A DNA stretch of 64,000 nt, taken from Polyangiaceae bacterium. Lineage in GTDB: Bacteria; Myxococcota_A; Polyangia; Polyangiales; Polyangiaceae. The stretch is from NCBI GenBank assembly GCA_025936115.1, contig JAICTZ010000034.1, positions 17,095 to 81,094 on the forward strand, given 5' to 3'. Numbering within the stretch: position 1 is the first letter of the stretch; each line of letters starts with the position of its first letter. The position numbers and the translations under genes are program-made. Below are positions 27,136 to 37,687 of the stretch, piece by piece. The notes under the pieces were generated by a model. That model saw only the letters and a list, made by a program, of their open reading frames with translations. It ran no database searches and was not told the origin of the DNA.

Positions 27136-28085
27136 GGCAGCACCAGCGCTTTCACGAAGCCTTCGGGGCGCTCGGCCGTGGCGGTGAGCGCGTCGCCGAG
27201 TTGCTCGAGTGAATACGTGTGCGTGAAGAGTCGCCGGGGTGACAGCGTGCCGTCGAGCGCCGCCGAGATGGCGCCGCGCATGCCGTGAACGTAGCGCGCA
27301 GGCTCCCGCTCGTGGGCGTTGATCACGTCGATGCCGCGCCAGTTCCAGAGCTGCATGTTGACGCTGCGCGCGCCGTCCTGATGGTAACCGGCGATCACGA
27401 GCCGGCCGCGCACCTTCGTGAGCTCGGCGGACAGATCGAGCGGCCACTGCTTACCCGTTGCCTCGACCACGCGATCGCAGAAGGCACCGCCAGTGAGCTC
27501 GGAGACGCGCTGGATGATGCCGGCGTGATCCTCGAGCGGGATCGTGTCGCGAGCGCCGAGCTCGCGGGCGAGCTCGAGCGACGTACGCCGGCGTGAGATC
27601 GCGATCACGTGCGCGCCGCGCGCCGCGGCGAGACGCGTGAGCACCGCGCCCAAAAATCCGGCGCCCACGATCGCGACCGTGTGGCCCGCCGCGATCTCCG
27701 AGCGCTCGAAGATGTTCACGGCGCAGCCCAGCGGTTCCGCGGGAAATGGCTGCTCGGCGAGCTCCCCGGGCAAGCGCACGATCGAATCGGCGTGCGCGAC
27801 GTCGTACTCGGCATACGCCGCGTTCGAAACCGCCGCGATGCTGTCGCCCACGCGAACTCCGCGCACGTTCTTGCCGACGGCGTCGACGACGCCCCAACCT
27901 TCGTGGCCCGATTCGCCGGGACCGAGCGGGTAGCGGGTCCACGGCAAGCCGAACCAGGGTCCGAGGTTCGAAGCGCACACGCCCGTGCCACGCACGCGAA
28001 AGCGCACGTCGTCGGGACCAGGTTCAGGGATGGCAACGCGTTCGAGCAGAACTCGTTCGCGCGCGGAGATGCGCGCAGCCCACAT
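27132..28085 (-). CDS. Zinc-type alcohol dehydrogenase (MDR family)
   Basis: 317 residues if started at ATG 28085, giving MWAARISARERVLLERVAIP, the normal N-terminus of this family; ATG 28103 would coincide with the predicted transcription start of the promoter at 28110-28156 (leaderless). Motifs: GTGVCASNL (catalytic-zinc Cys), GESGHEGWGVV, and Rossmann AIVGAGFLGAV. The structural-zinc Cys cluster is missing, as in many sugar-alcohol and threonine-type relatives. First gene of the four-gene minus-strand unit with 4-nt overlaps throughout. Substrate unknown, likely a sugar or polyol of the cluster. Confidence 0.83.
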   Translation of the reverse strand: MWAARISARERVLLERVAIPEPGPDDVRFRVRGTGVCASNLGPWFGLPWTRYPLGPGESGHEGWGVVDAVGKNVRGVRVGDSIAAVSNAAYAEYDVAHADSIVRLPGELAEQPFPAEPLGCAVNIFERSEIAAGHTVAIVGAGFLGAVLTRLAAARGAHVIAISRRRTSLELARELGARDTIPLEDHAGIIQRVSELTGGAFCDRVVEATGKQWPLDLSAELTKVRGRLVIAGYHQDGARSVNMQLWNWRGIDVINAHEREPARYVHGMRGAISAALDGTLSPRRLFTHTYSLEQLGDALTATAERPEGFVKALVLP

Positions 28086-28109
28086 CGTGTCGGAGAGCGA
28101 CATGCGGCT

Positions 28110-28156
28110 TGTTCTGACTAGCCGCTCGGCCCCTGTCAACGTGCGTCAAATCACCC
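28110..28156 (-). promoter_or_regulatory. Promoter P2 with operator dyad
   Basis: On the minus strand: GGGTGATTTGACGC (28156-28143), 3 nt, TTGACA (28139-28134), 18 nt, AGAACA (28115-28110). Same design as P1 and P3. It drives the alcohol dehydrogenase operon; transcription should begin about 28103. Confidence 0.7.
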
Positions 28157-28200
28157 AACGAGAGCTCGTTCGAGCGTGTCGTTCTGCACCGCAGCCAGCT

Positions 28201-28245
28201 GGGTGAAATCACCCAATTGACAGCCTCGGATTCGAGGGCAGAACC
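28201..28245 (+). promoter_or_regulatory. Promoter P1 with operator dyad
   Basis: Perfect dyad GGGTGAAATCACCC (28201-28214), then AA, TTGACA (28217-28222), 17 nt, AGAACC (28240-28245). It points into the 28279 glycosyltransferase gene, leaving a leader of about 27 nt. The dyad lies against the -35 box, where an activator or repressor could touch RNA polymerase. Confidence 0.75.
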
Positions 28246-28278
28246 ATGCGACGCGGCACCAGCCACGCATCCGGGTCC

Positions 28279-29418
28279 ATGCGCATCGTTCTGTTTTGTC
28301 ATTCGCTGATTTCGGACTGGAACCACGGCAACGCCCATTTTTTGCGCGGCATCGTGAGCGAGCTCGTCGCGCGCGGACACGACGTACGAGCGTGGGAGCC
28401 CGAGGACGCCTGGAGCGCCGTGTCACTCGAGAAAGAGGCGGGCACGCTGCCGATCGCCGAAGTCGCCGAGCAGTATCCGCTGCTCGACATCACACGTTAT
28501 CGCGAGGCCGAGCTCGACTTGGACGCTGCGACCGACGGCGCGGACGTGGTTCTGGTCCACGAGTGGAACAGCCCGGCGCTCATCAGCGCGCTCGGGCGCC
28601 GGCGCGAGCACGGCGCCCGCTTTTTGCTGCTCTTCCACGACACGCATCACCGCATGGTGAGCGACGAAGCGAAGTTCGGCGCGCTCGACCTCGCGGGCTA
28701 CGACGGCGTGCTCGCGTTCGGCGAGGCGCTGCGTGAGCGCTACCTCGCGCGCGGCTGGGGCGAGCGCGTGTTCACCTTTCACGAAGCCGCCGACGTGCGC
28801 GTCTTCCGGCCGCTGCCCGAATACGAGCCCGAGAAGGAGCTCGTGTTCGTCGGCAATTGGGGCGACGGCGAGCGCACCGCCGAGCTCGAGGAGTTCGTGC
28901 TCGCTCCCGCGGCCGCGCTCGGTCTGAGCGGCACGGTGTACGGAGTCCGCTACCCCGAAGCGGGCCTGAAAGCGGTCGCCGACGCGGGCTTGGATTTCGG
29001 CGGTCACCTACCGAATTATCGCGTGCCGATCGCCTTCGCGCAGCACAAGCTCACCGTGCACGTGCCGCGGCGTCCGTACGTCGAGGCGCTACCCGGTATC
29101 CCGACGATCCGCGTGTTCGAGGCGCTCGCGTGCGGCATCCCGCTGATTTCAGCGCCGTGGTCGGACAGCGAGGGCCTCTTCCGCAGCGACGACTTCATCA
29201 TGGTGCACTCGAGCGCTGACGTACTCGCGGCGCTCCGCACCCTGCGGCACGACCCGGCCGCGCGCCGTGAGCTCACCCGGCGCGGGCTCGAGACCGTGCT
29301 CGCGCGGCACACGTGCTCGCACCGCGTGAACGAGCTCCTGCATATCGTGCGAATACTCGGGAAACAGAGCCCCCTAGCTCGCCTGACGGGCGAAGCAGGA
29401 GTCAGCGCATGGGATTGA
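28279..29418 (+). CDS. CgeB-like glycosyltransferase (paralogue 2)
   Basis: 379 residues from ATG 28279 (MRIVLFCHSLISDWNHGNAH). The frame is open from an ATG at 28246, but that codon overlaps the promoter P1 region, so the downstream ATG is preferred. GT-B features: LISDWNHGNAHFLRG, ELVFVGNWGDGERTAEL, and donor-site IPTIRVFEALACGIPLISAP. The last part RHTCSHRVNELLHI is the usual C-terminal helix. Its end overlaps the next gene by 10 nt. Opens a plus-strand three-gene unit. Confidence 0.83.
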   Translation: MRIVLFCHSLISDWNHGNAHFLRGIVSELVARGHDVRAWEPEDAWSAVSLEKEAGTLPIAEVAEQYPLLDITRYREAELDLDAATDGADVVLVHEWNSPALISALGRRREHGARFLLLFHDTHHRMVSDEAKFGALDLAGYDGVLAFGEALRERYLARGWGERVFTFHEAADVRVFRPLPEYEPEKELVFVGNWGDGERTAELEEFVLAPAAALGLSGTVYGVRYPEAGLKAVADAGLDFGGHLPNYRVPIAFAQHKLTVHVPRRPYVEALPGIPTIRVFEALACGIPLISAPWSDSEGLFRSDDFIMVHSSADVLAALRTLRHDPAARRELTRRGLETVLARHTCSHRVNELLHIVRILGKQSPLARLTGEAGVSAWD

Positions 29419-30503
29419 ACATCGCATTTTTCGGCTCGAGCCTCGTTTCTTCGCGCTGGAACGGCGCGGCCACGTATTACCGCGGCATCCTGCGCGCGCT
29501 CTACGGCCGCGGCCACCGCTCGGTGTTCTACGAACCCAACGCCTACGAGCGGCAACAGCATCGCGACATCGAGGACCCGCACTGGTCGCGCGTCGTCGTG
29601 TACGAGGGTGAAGACGGCGCGCGGCGCTGCCTCGACGACGCGGCACGCGCCGACGTGGTCGTCAAAGCGAGCGGCGTCGGAGTCTTCGACGAGCTGCTCG
29701 AGGCGAGCGTGCTCGAGCGGCGGCGCCCGCACCAGCTCGTCGTATTCTGGGATGTCGATGCGCCGGCGACGCTCGAGCGCGTCGAAAACGACAAGAGCGA
29801 TCCGTTCGGCCGCCTGATCCCACGCTACGACATGGTGCTCACGTACGGCGGCGGCCGCCCCGTCGTGGACCGCTACCTCGCCTTGGGCGCTCGCGCTTGC
29901 GTGCCCATCTACAATGGCCTCGATCCCGCAACGCATCACCCGGTGCCCCCCGCTCAGAAGTTCGCGTCCGAGCTCGGCTTCCTCGCCAATCGCCTGCCCG
30001 ATCGCGAAGCCCGCGCCGACGAGTTCTTTTTCGGCGTCGCAAAGCGGCAGCCCGAACGGCGCTTCGTCCTCGGCGGTAGCGGCTGGCAAGACAAGCAGAG
30101 GCCCGGCAACGTCAACTACCTCGGACACGTGTTCACGAGTGACCACAACGTGTTCAACACCTCTGCGGGCGCCGTGCTCAACGTGAGTCGCGATTCGATG
30201 GCGCGCGCTGGGTACTCGCCTGCCACCCGCCTGTTCGAGGCGGCCGGGGCGGCGGCGTGCATCATCAGCGACGCGTGGGAAGGCATCGACCAGTTCTTCG
30301 AACCCGAGCGCGAGATCCTCGTCGCCGACAGCGGCGACGCGGTGAATGACGTCTTGAACCGCTTCGACCGAGCGGCGCGCCGGCGCATCGGCGAAGCAGC
30401 GCACCGGCGCGCCATCGCGCATCACACCTACGCCGATCGCGCCCTCGACGTCGAGCGCGCCCTCGGCGTCACGGAGTGTAGGGAGCGCGCAGCTTCGGCT
30501 TAG
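29409..30503 (+). CDS. CgeB-like glycosyltransferase (paralogue 3)
   Basis: 364 residues from ATG 29409, with AGGAG eight bases upstream inside the preceding gene. N-terminal half LNIAFFGSSLVSSRWNGAAT; middle VFWDVDAPATLE and LGFLANRLPDREARADEFFF; C-terminal donor half GYSPATRLFEAAGAAACIIS and FFEPEREILVAD. The family is that of paralogues 1, 2 and 4, all probably acting on the same growing glycan. Start and overlap with the previous gene imply coupled translation. Confidence 0.83.
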   Translation: MGLNIAFFGSSLVSSRWNGAATYYRGILRALYGRGHRSVFYEPNAYERQQHRDIEDPHWSRVVVYEGEDGARRCLDDAARADVVVKASGVGVFDELLEASVLERRRPHQLVVFWDVDAPATLERVENDKSDPFGRLIPRYDMVLTYGGGRPVVDRYLALGARACVPIYNGLDPATHHPVPPAQKFASELGFLANRLPDREARADEFFFGVAKRQPERRFVLGGSGWQDKQRPGNVNYLGHVFTSDHNVFNTSAGAVLNVSRDSMARAGYSPATRLFEAAGAAACIISDAWEGIDQFFEPEREILVADSGDAVNDVLNRFDRAARRRIGEAAHRRAIAHHTYADRALDVERALGVTECRERAASA

Positions 30504-30528
30504 CGCGCGTAGCTGGAGGATCGCTCGA

Positions 30529-31305
30529 ATGATGACCGTGACTCAGGAAATCGGCGAACTTGGCCCGTGGTTTCACAACCTGCACCTGCCGGACGGCACC
30601 GAGACCTGCAAAGACCACCGCCTCGGTGACTTTCCGAACGTGAAATGGGCAAAGCTTGCCCCTCACCTCCCGCTCGATCTGAAGGGCGCCACCGTCTTGG
30701 ACGTCGGTTGCAATGCGGGCTTTTACAGCTTCGAGCTCGCCAAGCGCGGCGCGCAGGTGACTGCCATCGATTCGAGCGAGCACTATCTGAGGCAAGCGCG
30801 TTGGGCCGCACACACTCTCGGCCTCGAAGATCGCGTGGAGTTCCGGCAACAGCAAATTTACGAGCTCGGGGCCGTCAATCGCCGCTGGGACATCGTGCTC
30901 TTCCTCGGCGTGCTCTACCACCTGCGCTATCCGCTCTTGGGCCTGGATATCGTGTCACGTTGTGTCGGCAAGACGCTCGTCGTGCAGTCGCTCGTCGCGC
31001 ACGGCGAGCCGGCGCTCGTGCCACCTCCGGATCTCGAGCTTGCGGACCGCGCGCCGCTCTTGCGGCCGGGCTGGCCCCGGCTGTCCTTCATCGAACGGCG
31101 CTTCGCGGGTGATCCGTCCAACTGGTGGGTTCCGAACGAGGCTTGCCTTGCCGCGATGGTGCGCTCGGCGGGCCTACGCGTGCTCTCCACGCCGCTCGAA
31201 GAGTTCTTGCTCTGCGCGCCCGATCCCGACGGCGAAACGAGCATGTGGCGCTGGAATCAGGAGGAATTTTGGGCGGCCGTCGGTCCGCGCGCCGCGGGGC
31301 CCTGA
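30529..31305 (+). CDS. SAM-dependent methyltransferase, CmoB/Rta_06860-like
   Basis: 258 residues, with GGAGG ahead of the ATG. Class I methyltransferase: TVLDVGCNAGFYSFELAKRG is motif I, then VTAIDSSEHYLRQARWA, and DIVLFLGVLYHLRYPLLGL around motif IV. The N-terminus PWFHNLHLPDGTETCKDHRL resembles the TIGR04290 (Rta_06860) methyltransferases, which as I recall sit in glycosyltransferase clusters of unknown product. It may methylate a sugar or carboxylate. Last gene of the plus-strand unit from P1; it converges with the regulator gene 23 nt away. Confidence 0.8.
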   Translation: MMTVTQEIGELGPWFHNLHLPDGTETCKDHRLGDFPNVKWAKLAPHLPLDLKGATVLDVGCNAGFYSFELAKRGAQVTAIDSSEHYLRQARWAAHTLGLEDRVEFRQQQIYELGAVNRRWDIVLFLGVLYHLRYPLLGLDIVSRCVGKTLVVQSLVAHGEPALVPPPDLELADRAPLLRPGWPRLSFIERRFAGDPSNWWVPNEACLAAMVRSAGLRVLSTPLEEFLLCAPDPDGETSMWRWNQEEFWAAVGPRAAGP

Positions 31306-31328
31306 CACTACCGAACGCTGACGCTTGC

Positions 31329-32474
<1,146 letters not shown>

Positions 32475-32651
32475 TCGTCTCCTCACAGAATGCAGAAGCT
32501 CCGAGAGCTAGCGACCCCGCGACTCGAGCAACAACCGTACCCCGAGGCGACCTCGAATGTACATACCTTATCGCACGTCGGCTCTATGGTTGTGCGCGGG
32601 TGGAAGCGCCAAACGGACACGTGCGTTCTGCAACGTCGTGGCTCGATTGAC

Positions 32652-34235
32652 TCACGCCCGCGCGAGTCGCGCGACGGCATGCCGGACGCGCGCGGCATAG
32701 TGTCGCTTTGCCGCGCGCCAGCGAGCGCGCTCGTCTTCTGCCGGTGCATCGCGTTCGGCAAAGTCGGCGACGCCGAGCCGCAACGCCGAGTACGCGAGCT
32801 TGTACGAGTCGAGACGCGGCCGCACGTCGTCGCCCGTGAGCGCCGTATAACGATGGACGAGCGAGTGTTCCGCCGCGGGCGGCAGGTTCCATTCCACAAT
32901 CGCTCCGGCGACGTCCCAGGCAATGTCGACGGGGCCCGGATAGAAGTGATCGTCGCCGTGTTCGGCGCCGTCCGTTTTCAGGAAGGTGTCATGCGCCACG
33001 ATCCACTCGTGAGGCATCATGTGCCCGTCGCACACGACCGGCTTCACGACGTCGAGCTCGAAATCTTCCGGCACGGTCGTGCCGGTCCCCTCCTGAACGT
33101 TGAGCCGCGCCATCGCCTCGATTTCGCCCCGTCTCGGCGCCGGTCCGGCGAGTTCCCCCGCCCGAAACGTCAGATAGCGGGCGAGGACTTCGAGCGCGTT
33201 CGCGCCGTCGACACGGCCCTGCGCCGGGCGTCCCGAAAGCCAGGGGTAGGCGAGCCATCCTGCCTCGGCGTGTTCCACGCTCGGTGCGAAGCCAGCTTCA
33301 GCGAGCAAGCTGGCACGCTCGAGCACACCCGATCCGTAGCGCGACAGTCCGGAAAACTTGTGCAGGCGCTGCCCGTCAGGTTCGAGATATTTCACCCGCT
33401 CGTGGAGCTGCCAGGACGGCGGCCACACCGGTAGGTCGACGTGACTGCGCCAGGCGCCCCCGGATAGATCGACCGTGCCAGGCGGCGGCAACCACGGCTC
33501 GACCACCTCACACGCAAAGCGCGCGAAACGACGTGGGGCATCCTCGGCCACGAGCCGCTCGGCGTCGATCGGGTGACTCGCCAGGAGACGGATCCGCGCG
33601 GCGGGCACTCCGTGGCGTTCGAGCGCCTCGGCCACGGCGAGAAACGTCGAGCCGCTCCGTCCCGGCCCTTCGTCCGCCACGACGAAGTCGCAATCTGGCG
33701 CGCCGCGTTCGACGAATTCGCGTTCGGCGGGCCCAAGCTCGAGGACCCGCGCCCAGGGGTGACCGCTCGGGCGCACCGTGATCCGGCGCGCGGCGACGCC
33801 GCTCCGCACGAGGCTTGCCCTGACGATGGCCGAAAGGCTCGTGCCAATCGTGCGCACACCCACGACGCACACGTCGCGTGGCCCGCGGAGCCGAGCCGCG
33901 GCCCGCGCATAGGCAGCGGGATCGAGCGCATAAAACGCGAAGCCCTCCGGACACTTGAGCTCGAGCTCCTCGGGCAGCGAGAGCCGCGCCACGAGCTCGT
34001 GCACGAGCGGCGTGGCGAGCTGCCGCAAGCCGAGCCACGCGTCGGCGAGCGCGTCGGAGAGCTGGCGCGCCACGGGCGCCGCCTCGTGGGCTCGATCCTC
34101 GAGCGCGCATTCGATTTCGGCGGCGAGCAGCAGGGCCGCGAGCGGCGCCTCGTGCGCTCGACCGAGGGCGCGACCGAGCTCGCTCAGCAGCTCGTGCGAG
34201 CGAACCGAGCGCCGGGAGTCGCGGAAGACGAGCAT
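32652..34235 (-). CDS. Phosphoribosyltransferase-like / APH-kinase-like fusion protein
   Basis: 527 residues from ATG 34235. Residues about 120-220 look like a PRTase fold: DVCVVGVRTIGTSLSAIVRA and the PRPP-loop-like VVADEGPGRSGST (185-197). Residues about 280-470 look like an aminoglycoside-phosphotransferase-type kinase: HKFSGLSRYGSGVLERASLL (N-lobe), VCDGHMMPHEWI (catalytic-loop-like) and GPVDIAWDVAG (metal-binding-like, 434-444). The N-terminal 100 residues are helical and unassigned. I know no characterised protein with this combination. It is the last gene of the epimerase operon, 16 nt after the 34252 transferase; it might prime or salvage a phosphorylated sugar or nucleoside. Confidence 0.7.
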   Translation of the reverse strand: MLVFRDSRRSVRSHELLSELGRALGRAHEAPLAALLLAAEIECALEDRAHEAAPVARQLSDALADAWLGLRQLATPLVHELVARLSLPEELELKCPEGFAFYALDPAAYARAAARLRGPRDVCVVGVRTIGTSLSAIVRASLVRSGVAARRITVRPSGHPWARVLELGPAEREFVERGAPDCDFVVADEGPGRSGSTFLAVAEALERHGVPAARIRLLASHPIDAERLVAEDAPRRFARFACEVVEPWLPPPGTVDLSGGAWRSHVDLPVWPPSWQLHERVKYLEPDGQRLHKFSGLSRYGSGVLERASLLAEAGFAPSVEHAEAGWLAYPWLSGRPAQGRVDGANALEVLARYLTFRAGELAGPAPRRGEIEAMARLNVQEGTGTTVPEDFELDVVKPVVCDGHMMPHEWIVAHDTFLKTDGAEHGDDHFYPGPVDIAWDVAGAIVEWNLPPAAEHSLVHRYTALTGDDVRPRLDSYKLAYSALRLGVADFAERDAPAEDERARWRAAKRHYAARVRHAVARLARA

Positions 34236-34251
34236 CGCCGTCCGGCGCCGG

Positions 34252-35385
34252 TCACGAACCGACCATCTTGGCGCGGTCGATCTCGGACGGAAGCTTCGCC
34301 GAGACGGGGCTGCTCTGAGCCGCGCCCAGCCTGCGCAGGTAACCTTCGAGCTCACGCGCGCGATGGAGCGCCGTGTGCTCGCCGAGGACGCGTTGGCGCG
34401 CGCGGCGCGCGATACTCTTGCGCTCCGGCTCGCGCAGCCGCTCGAGGTAGTCTTCGACTTCGTTCGCCTCACTCGCGAGCAGGATCTCTCGCTGGGGCTC
34501 GAAGAAATCCTCGATACCGGGCCAAGCGTCGCCGATGATGGGCACGCCGCACGCCGCCGCCTCGAACAAGCGCACGCTCGGCGAGTGCCCCACGTCGATC
34601 ATGTGCGCGCGCGTGACGTTGAGCGTGTAGCGGAGCGAGCCGTAGAAGCTCGAGTGATCGCCCGGTGGGACGTGCTCGACGCGCTCGACGTTCGCGGGCC
34701 ACGCCTCGGGCGGGTAGCAAGCGCCCGCGATGATGAAGCGGCGCTCCGCCATGCGCCGAGCCGGTTCGAGCAAGAGCCGTTCGAGTGCGGCCTGGCGATC
34801 CGCGCAGTAGGTCCCGAGGTAGCCGAGATCACGGCTCGGGGGTCGCTCGCTCGGCGCGTAGAGCTCGGGATCGACCGAGCAGAACAAGGGTAAGGCGATG
34901 CGCGCGTGGTACTCGCGTTCGAGGCGCGTGAGCGCGGCGCCGCCGCTGAACGAGAGGTACGCGTCGAGCTCGGGGATCGCTTCACGCGTGAGGTACGTCT
35001 TCTCTCCCGCTTCGAGCCGCGCGAGCGTGACGGGCGTATCGATGTCGTAGAAGATCTTGAGTCCGCGCGCCGTGTCGAGCACCCAGCTCAGCACCTCGAC
35101 GCCGTCCGGCACGTACGAGCCGACCATGACGACGTCGGCGTCGCGCACTTCGCGCTCGAACGTCGCTTCGAGCTCTTCGAGCGTGCGATAGAGCTCGACG
35201 CGGCAGCCCTCCGGTCGTGCCTGATCGCGGTGCTCCGCGTACCAGGGCACGTCGCGCTCGAGAAAGAGCACGCGATGTCCGAGTGCGGCCAGAGCCTTCA
35301 CGAGTGCCCGGTACGTCGTCGCGTGGCCGTTCCCCCACGACGACGTGATGGAGAGCCCCATCAAGACCAAACGTAGACTTTTCAA
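34252..35385 (-). CDS. CgeB-like glycosyltransferase (paralogue 4)
   Basis: 377 residues from TTG 35385. This start gives MKSLRLVLMGLSITSSWGNG, aligning with the N-terminus of paralogue 1, and makes a TTGA overlap with the GT4 stop; the ATG at 35361 is the alternative. GT-B motifs: IFYDIDTPVTLARLEAGEKT, DLGYLGTYCADRQAALERL, GHSPSVRLFEAAACGVPIIG, FFEPQREILLAS. It is the closest relative of paralogue 1 (both share WGNGHAT), so one probably arose from the other within this cluster. Confidence 0.83.
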   Translation of the reverse strand: MKSLRLVLMGLSITSSWGNGHATTYRALVKALAALGHRVLFLERDVPWYAEHRDQARPEGCRVELYRTLEELEATFEREVRDADVVMVGSYVPDGVEVLSWVLDTARGLKIFYDIDTPVTLARLEAGEKTYLTREAIPELDAYLSFSGGAALTRLEREYHARIALPLFCSVDPELYAPSERPPSRDLGYLGTYCADRQAALERLLLEPARRMAERRFIIAGACYPPEAWPANVERVEHVPPGDHSSFYGSLRYTLNVTRAHMIDVGHSPSVRLFEAAACGVPIIGDAWPGIEDFFEPQREILLASEANEVEDYLERLREPERKSIARRARQRVLGEHTALHRARELEGYLRRLGAAQSSPVSAKLPSEIDRAKMVGS

Positions 35386-36521
35386 GAGGAGGTTTCCTTT
35401 CCTTCCCGAAGGACTGCTGCGCGCGTGAACGTCGGCCTTTGAACTGCCACGGCGGCTCTCGAACGCGGCACGTTGAGCAGCCGCCGGTACATCGCGAGGT
35501 AGCGGCTCGCCATGGCTCTGGCCGTGTACGCGCGCGCCCGGGTGCGAGCTCGCGCGCCGAGCAGCCGGCAAGCGTCGGCATCGCGCGCCAAGCGCCGCGT
35601 GACCTCCACCATGGCGGTGGGCTCGTTCACCGGCACGTAGCTTGCGGAGTCTCCCCACACCTCGCGCAGGCTCGGAATGTCGCCGAGCACGAGCGCGCAA
35701 CCGGACGCGGCGGCCTCGAGCGGCACGAGCCCGAACGGTTCGTAGCGCGCGGGGTGCAAGAGCGCGCTCGCCTCCGCGAACAGGCGGAAGAGCTCTTGAC
35801 GGCCGAGCGTTCCGACGTGCTCGAGCCGCTCCGAACGAGGCGGCCGCTCAGCGCACGGACCTGCGATACGGACCGGCCATGGCAGGGCGTCGGCGGCCGC
35901 GGCCAGTGCCGACAAGTTCTTCGCCGCATCCCAAAAGCGGCCCGCGGCGACGAAGTAAGGCTGTTTGGGCTGCGGCTGGAACGCAGACTGATCGATGCCG
36001 TTCGGGATGACGGCGCCGCCGCGGTAGCCGTACTCGTCGAGCAGCGTCTCGAGCATCGCGTGCGTGGGCGCGACCACGTCGTCGGCGGCGTCGAGGCCGG
36101 CGCGGACGCGGCGCGCGTATTCGGCGTACGCCGCGGGCGCGGATTCGCCGTGCACAGCTCGCCACCAGCCGAGCACGCACGAGTGCGCCACGACGAGCTT
36201 CGGCGCGCCGAAGTCGAGCGTCGCGTGCGCGTAGCCGTTCAGCTGGACCACCGTGGGCACGTACCGGCGCGCGAGGTCGCGCAGCCACTCACCCGCGGCG
36301 TCGACGTCGCGCCACGGCTCCTCCATCCACTCGAGCGCACCGGCGCGCTCGTCGAATGCGAGCCCGCGCACCGTGCGCAAGGTTTCACGCTGGTGCGGCG
36401 CAAGCGGCTCACCGAGCACGGCGAGCCTCACCTCCACCCCCTCACGCGTGAGCTCACGCGCGAGCTCGACTGCGTAGCCGAAGACCCCTCCCACGCAGTC
36501 GGCCGTCATCAGCACCCGCAT
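35382..36521 (-). CDS. Glycosyltransferase, GT4 family
   Basis: 379 residues. Starts MRVLMTADCVGGVFGYAVEL with the Gly-rich acceptor loop. The C-terminal donor domain has NGIDQSAFQ, VAAGRFWDAAKNL and the EX7E motif EPFGLVPLEAAASG. It differs from the four CgeB-like enzymes and probably adds a distinct sugar, with retention of configuration as known for GT4. It starts 9 nt after the epimerase stop and overlaps paralogue 4 by four bases. Confidence 0.87.
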   Translation of the reverse strand: MRVLMTADCVGGVFGYAVELARELTREGVEVRLAVLGEPLAPHQRETLRTVRGLAFDERAGALEWMEEPWRDVDAAGEWLRDLARRYVPTVVQLNGYAHATLDFGAPKLVVAHSCVLGWWRAVHGESAPAAYAEYARRVRAGLDAADDVVAPTHAMLETLLDEYGYRGGAVIPNGIDQSAFQPQPKQPYFVAAGRFWDAAKNLSALAAAADALPWPVRIAGPCAERPPRSERLEHVGTLGRQELFRLFAEASALLHPARYEPFGLVPLEAAASGCALVLGDIPSLREVWGDSASYVPVNEPTAMVEVTRRLARDADACRLLGARARTRARAYTARAMASRYLAMYRRLLNVPRSRAAVAVQRPTFTRAAVLREGKETSS

Positions 36522-36530
36522 CTGCCGGCC

Positions 36531-37652
36531 TCAGACCGCGAGGCCGCGAGCCTCGAGCTCGGCTTGGGCTTTGTCGAAATGGTCCACAGCCCGGGCGTCT
36601 TTCAGCCAGCTCGCGAGCTCGAGCATGCCCGCGTCGAGCGTCACCGACGGCTCGAAGCCGAGCAGTCGCCGCGCTTTGCCGATGTCGGCGAAGCAATGCC
36701 GCACGTCGCCCACGCGATACTTGCCGGTGAGCACGGCGCGCGGCTGGCGCTGTCCGAGAATTTCTGCCAAGCGCTGCGCGAGCTCACCGATGCTGACGGA
36801 GCGCCCGCTTGCGACGTTGATGGCCTGACCGTTCGCCGCGTCGCGCTCGAGCGCGAGCCGGAACGCACTGGCTACGTCCTTCACGTTGACGAAATCGCGC
36901 CGCTGCTGGCCGTCCTCGTAGACGAGCGGCGCGCGCCCATTCAAGAGGCGTGACGCAAAGATGGCGAGCACCCCCGTGTAGGGGTTCGAGAGCGCTTGGC
37001 GCGGGCCGTAGGTGTTGAACAGGCGCAGCGCGACGGCAGGCATGCGATAGGCCTGACCGAACATCAAGCACAGCCGCTCCTGATCGTACTTGGAGAGCGC
37101 GTACACCGATGACAGGCCCGGCGGTTTGGTTTCGGGCGTGGGCAACGGGACGAGCGGTGAGTCTTCGTCGTCGCGGGGATCCCAGCGGCCGTCCCCGAGC
37201 CGCTCGAGCGAACGCGCGGCATCGTCGACGCGGCGACCGTCACGCAGGCTCTCGTAGCTGCCCTCGCCGTAAATGCTCATACTCGAAGCCACGACGAGCT
37301 TTCGTACCGGTCGCTTCGCGATCGCCTCGAGCAGCACGGACGTGCCGACGGAGTTCACGTCCACGTACTCGCGGATCTGGTACATGCTCTGACCGACGCC
37401 CACCGCCGCGGCGAGGTGCACGACGGCCTCGACGCCGTCGAGCGCAGTTTCGACCGCGCTCCTGTCGCGCACGTCGCCGACGACGAGCTCGGCGCGCTCG
37501 TCGAGGTAGTCCGGTCGCCCCGCGCGCTCACCGTGAACCTGTCGCGCGAGATTGTCGAGGATGCGTACCGCGTAGCCGTGCGCGATGAGCTCATCGGTCA
37601 GGTGCGAACCGATGAAACCTGCGCCGCCCGTGATCAAAATCCGCTTCGACAT
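36531..37652 (-). CDS. NAD-dependent NDP-sugar epimerase/dehydratase (extended SDR)
   Basis: 373 residues from ATG 37652, with GGGAG upstream; the frame is open to 37697 but that would place codons in the promoter P3 region. GxxGxxG motif TGGAGFIGSH, VVHLAAAVGVG, catalytic SSMSIYGEGS and YALSKYDQ (YxxxK), then NTYGPRQALSNPYTGV. Resembles UDP-glucose epimerases and related enzymes that reshape nucleotide sugars. First gene of the four-gene unit ending in the PRTase-kinase gene. It would supply an activated sugar to the transferases. Confidence 0.88.
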   Translation of the reverse strand: MSKRILITGGAGFIGSHLTDELIAHGYAVRILDNLARQVHGERAGRPDYLDERAELVVGDVRDRSAVETALDGVEAVVHLAAAVGVGQSMYQIREYVDVNSVGTSVLLEAIAKRPVRKLVVASSMSIYGEGSYESLRDGRRVDDAARSLERLGDGRWDPRDDEDSPLVPLPTPETKPPGLSSVYALSKYDQERLCLMFGQAYRMPAVALRLFNTYGPRQALSNPYTGVLAIFASRLLNGRAPLVYEDGQQRRDFVNVKDVASAFRLALERDAANGQAINVASGRSVSIGELAQRLAEILGQRQPRAVLTGKYRVGDVRHCFADIGKARRLLGFEPSVTLDAGMLELASWLKDARAVDHFDKAQAELEARGLAV

Positions 37653-37687
37653 TTCCACACTCCCGCTGCGGGTGTTCATGCAAGCCA

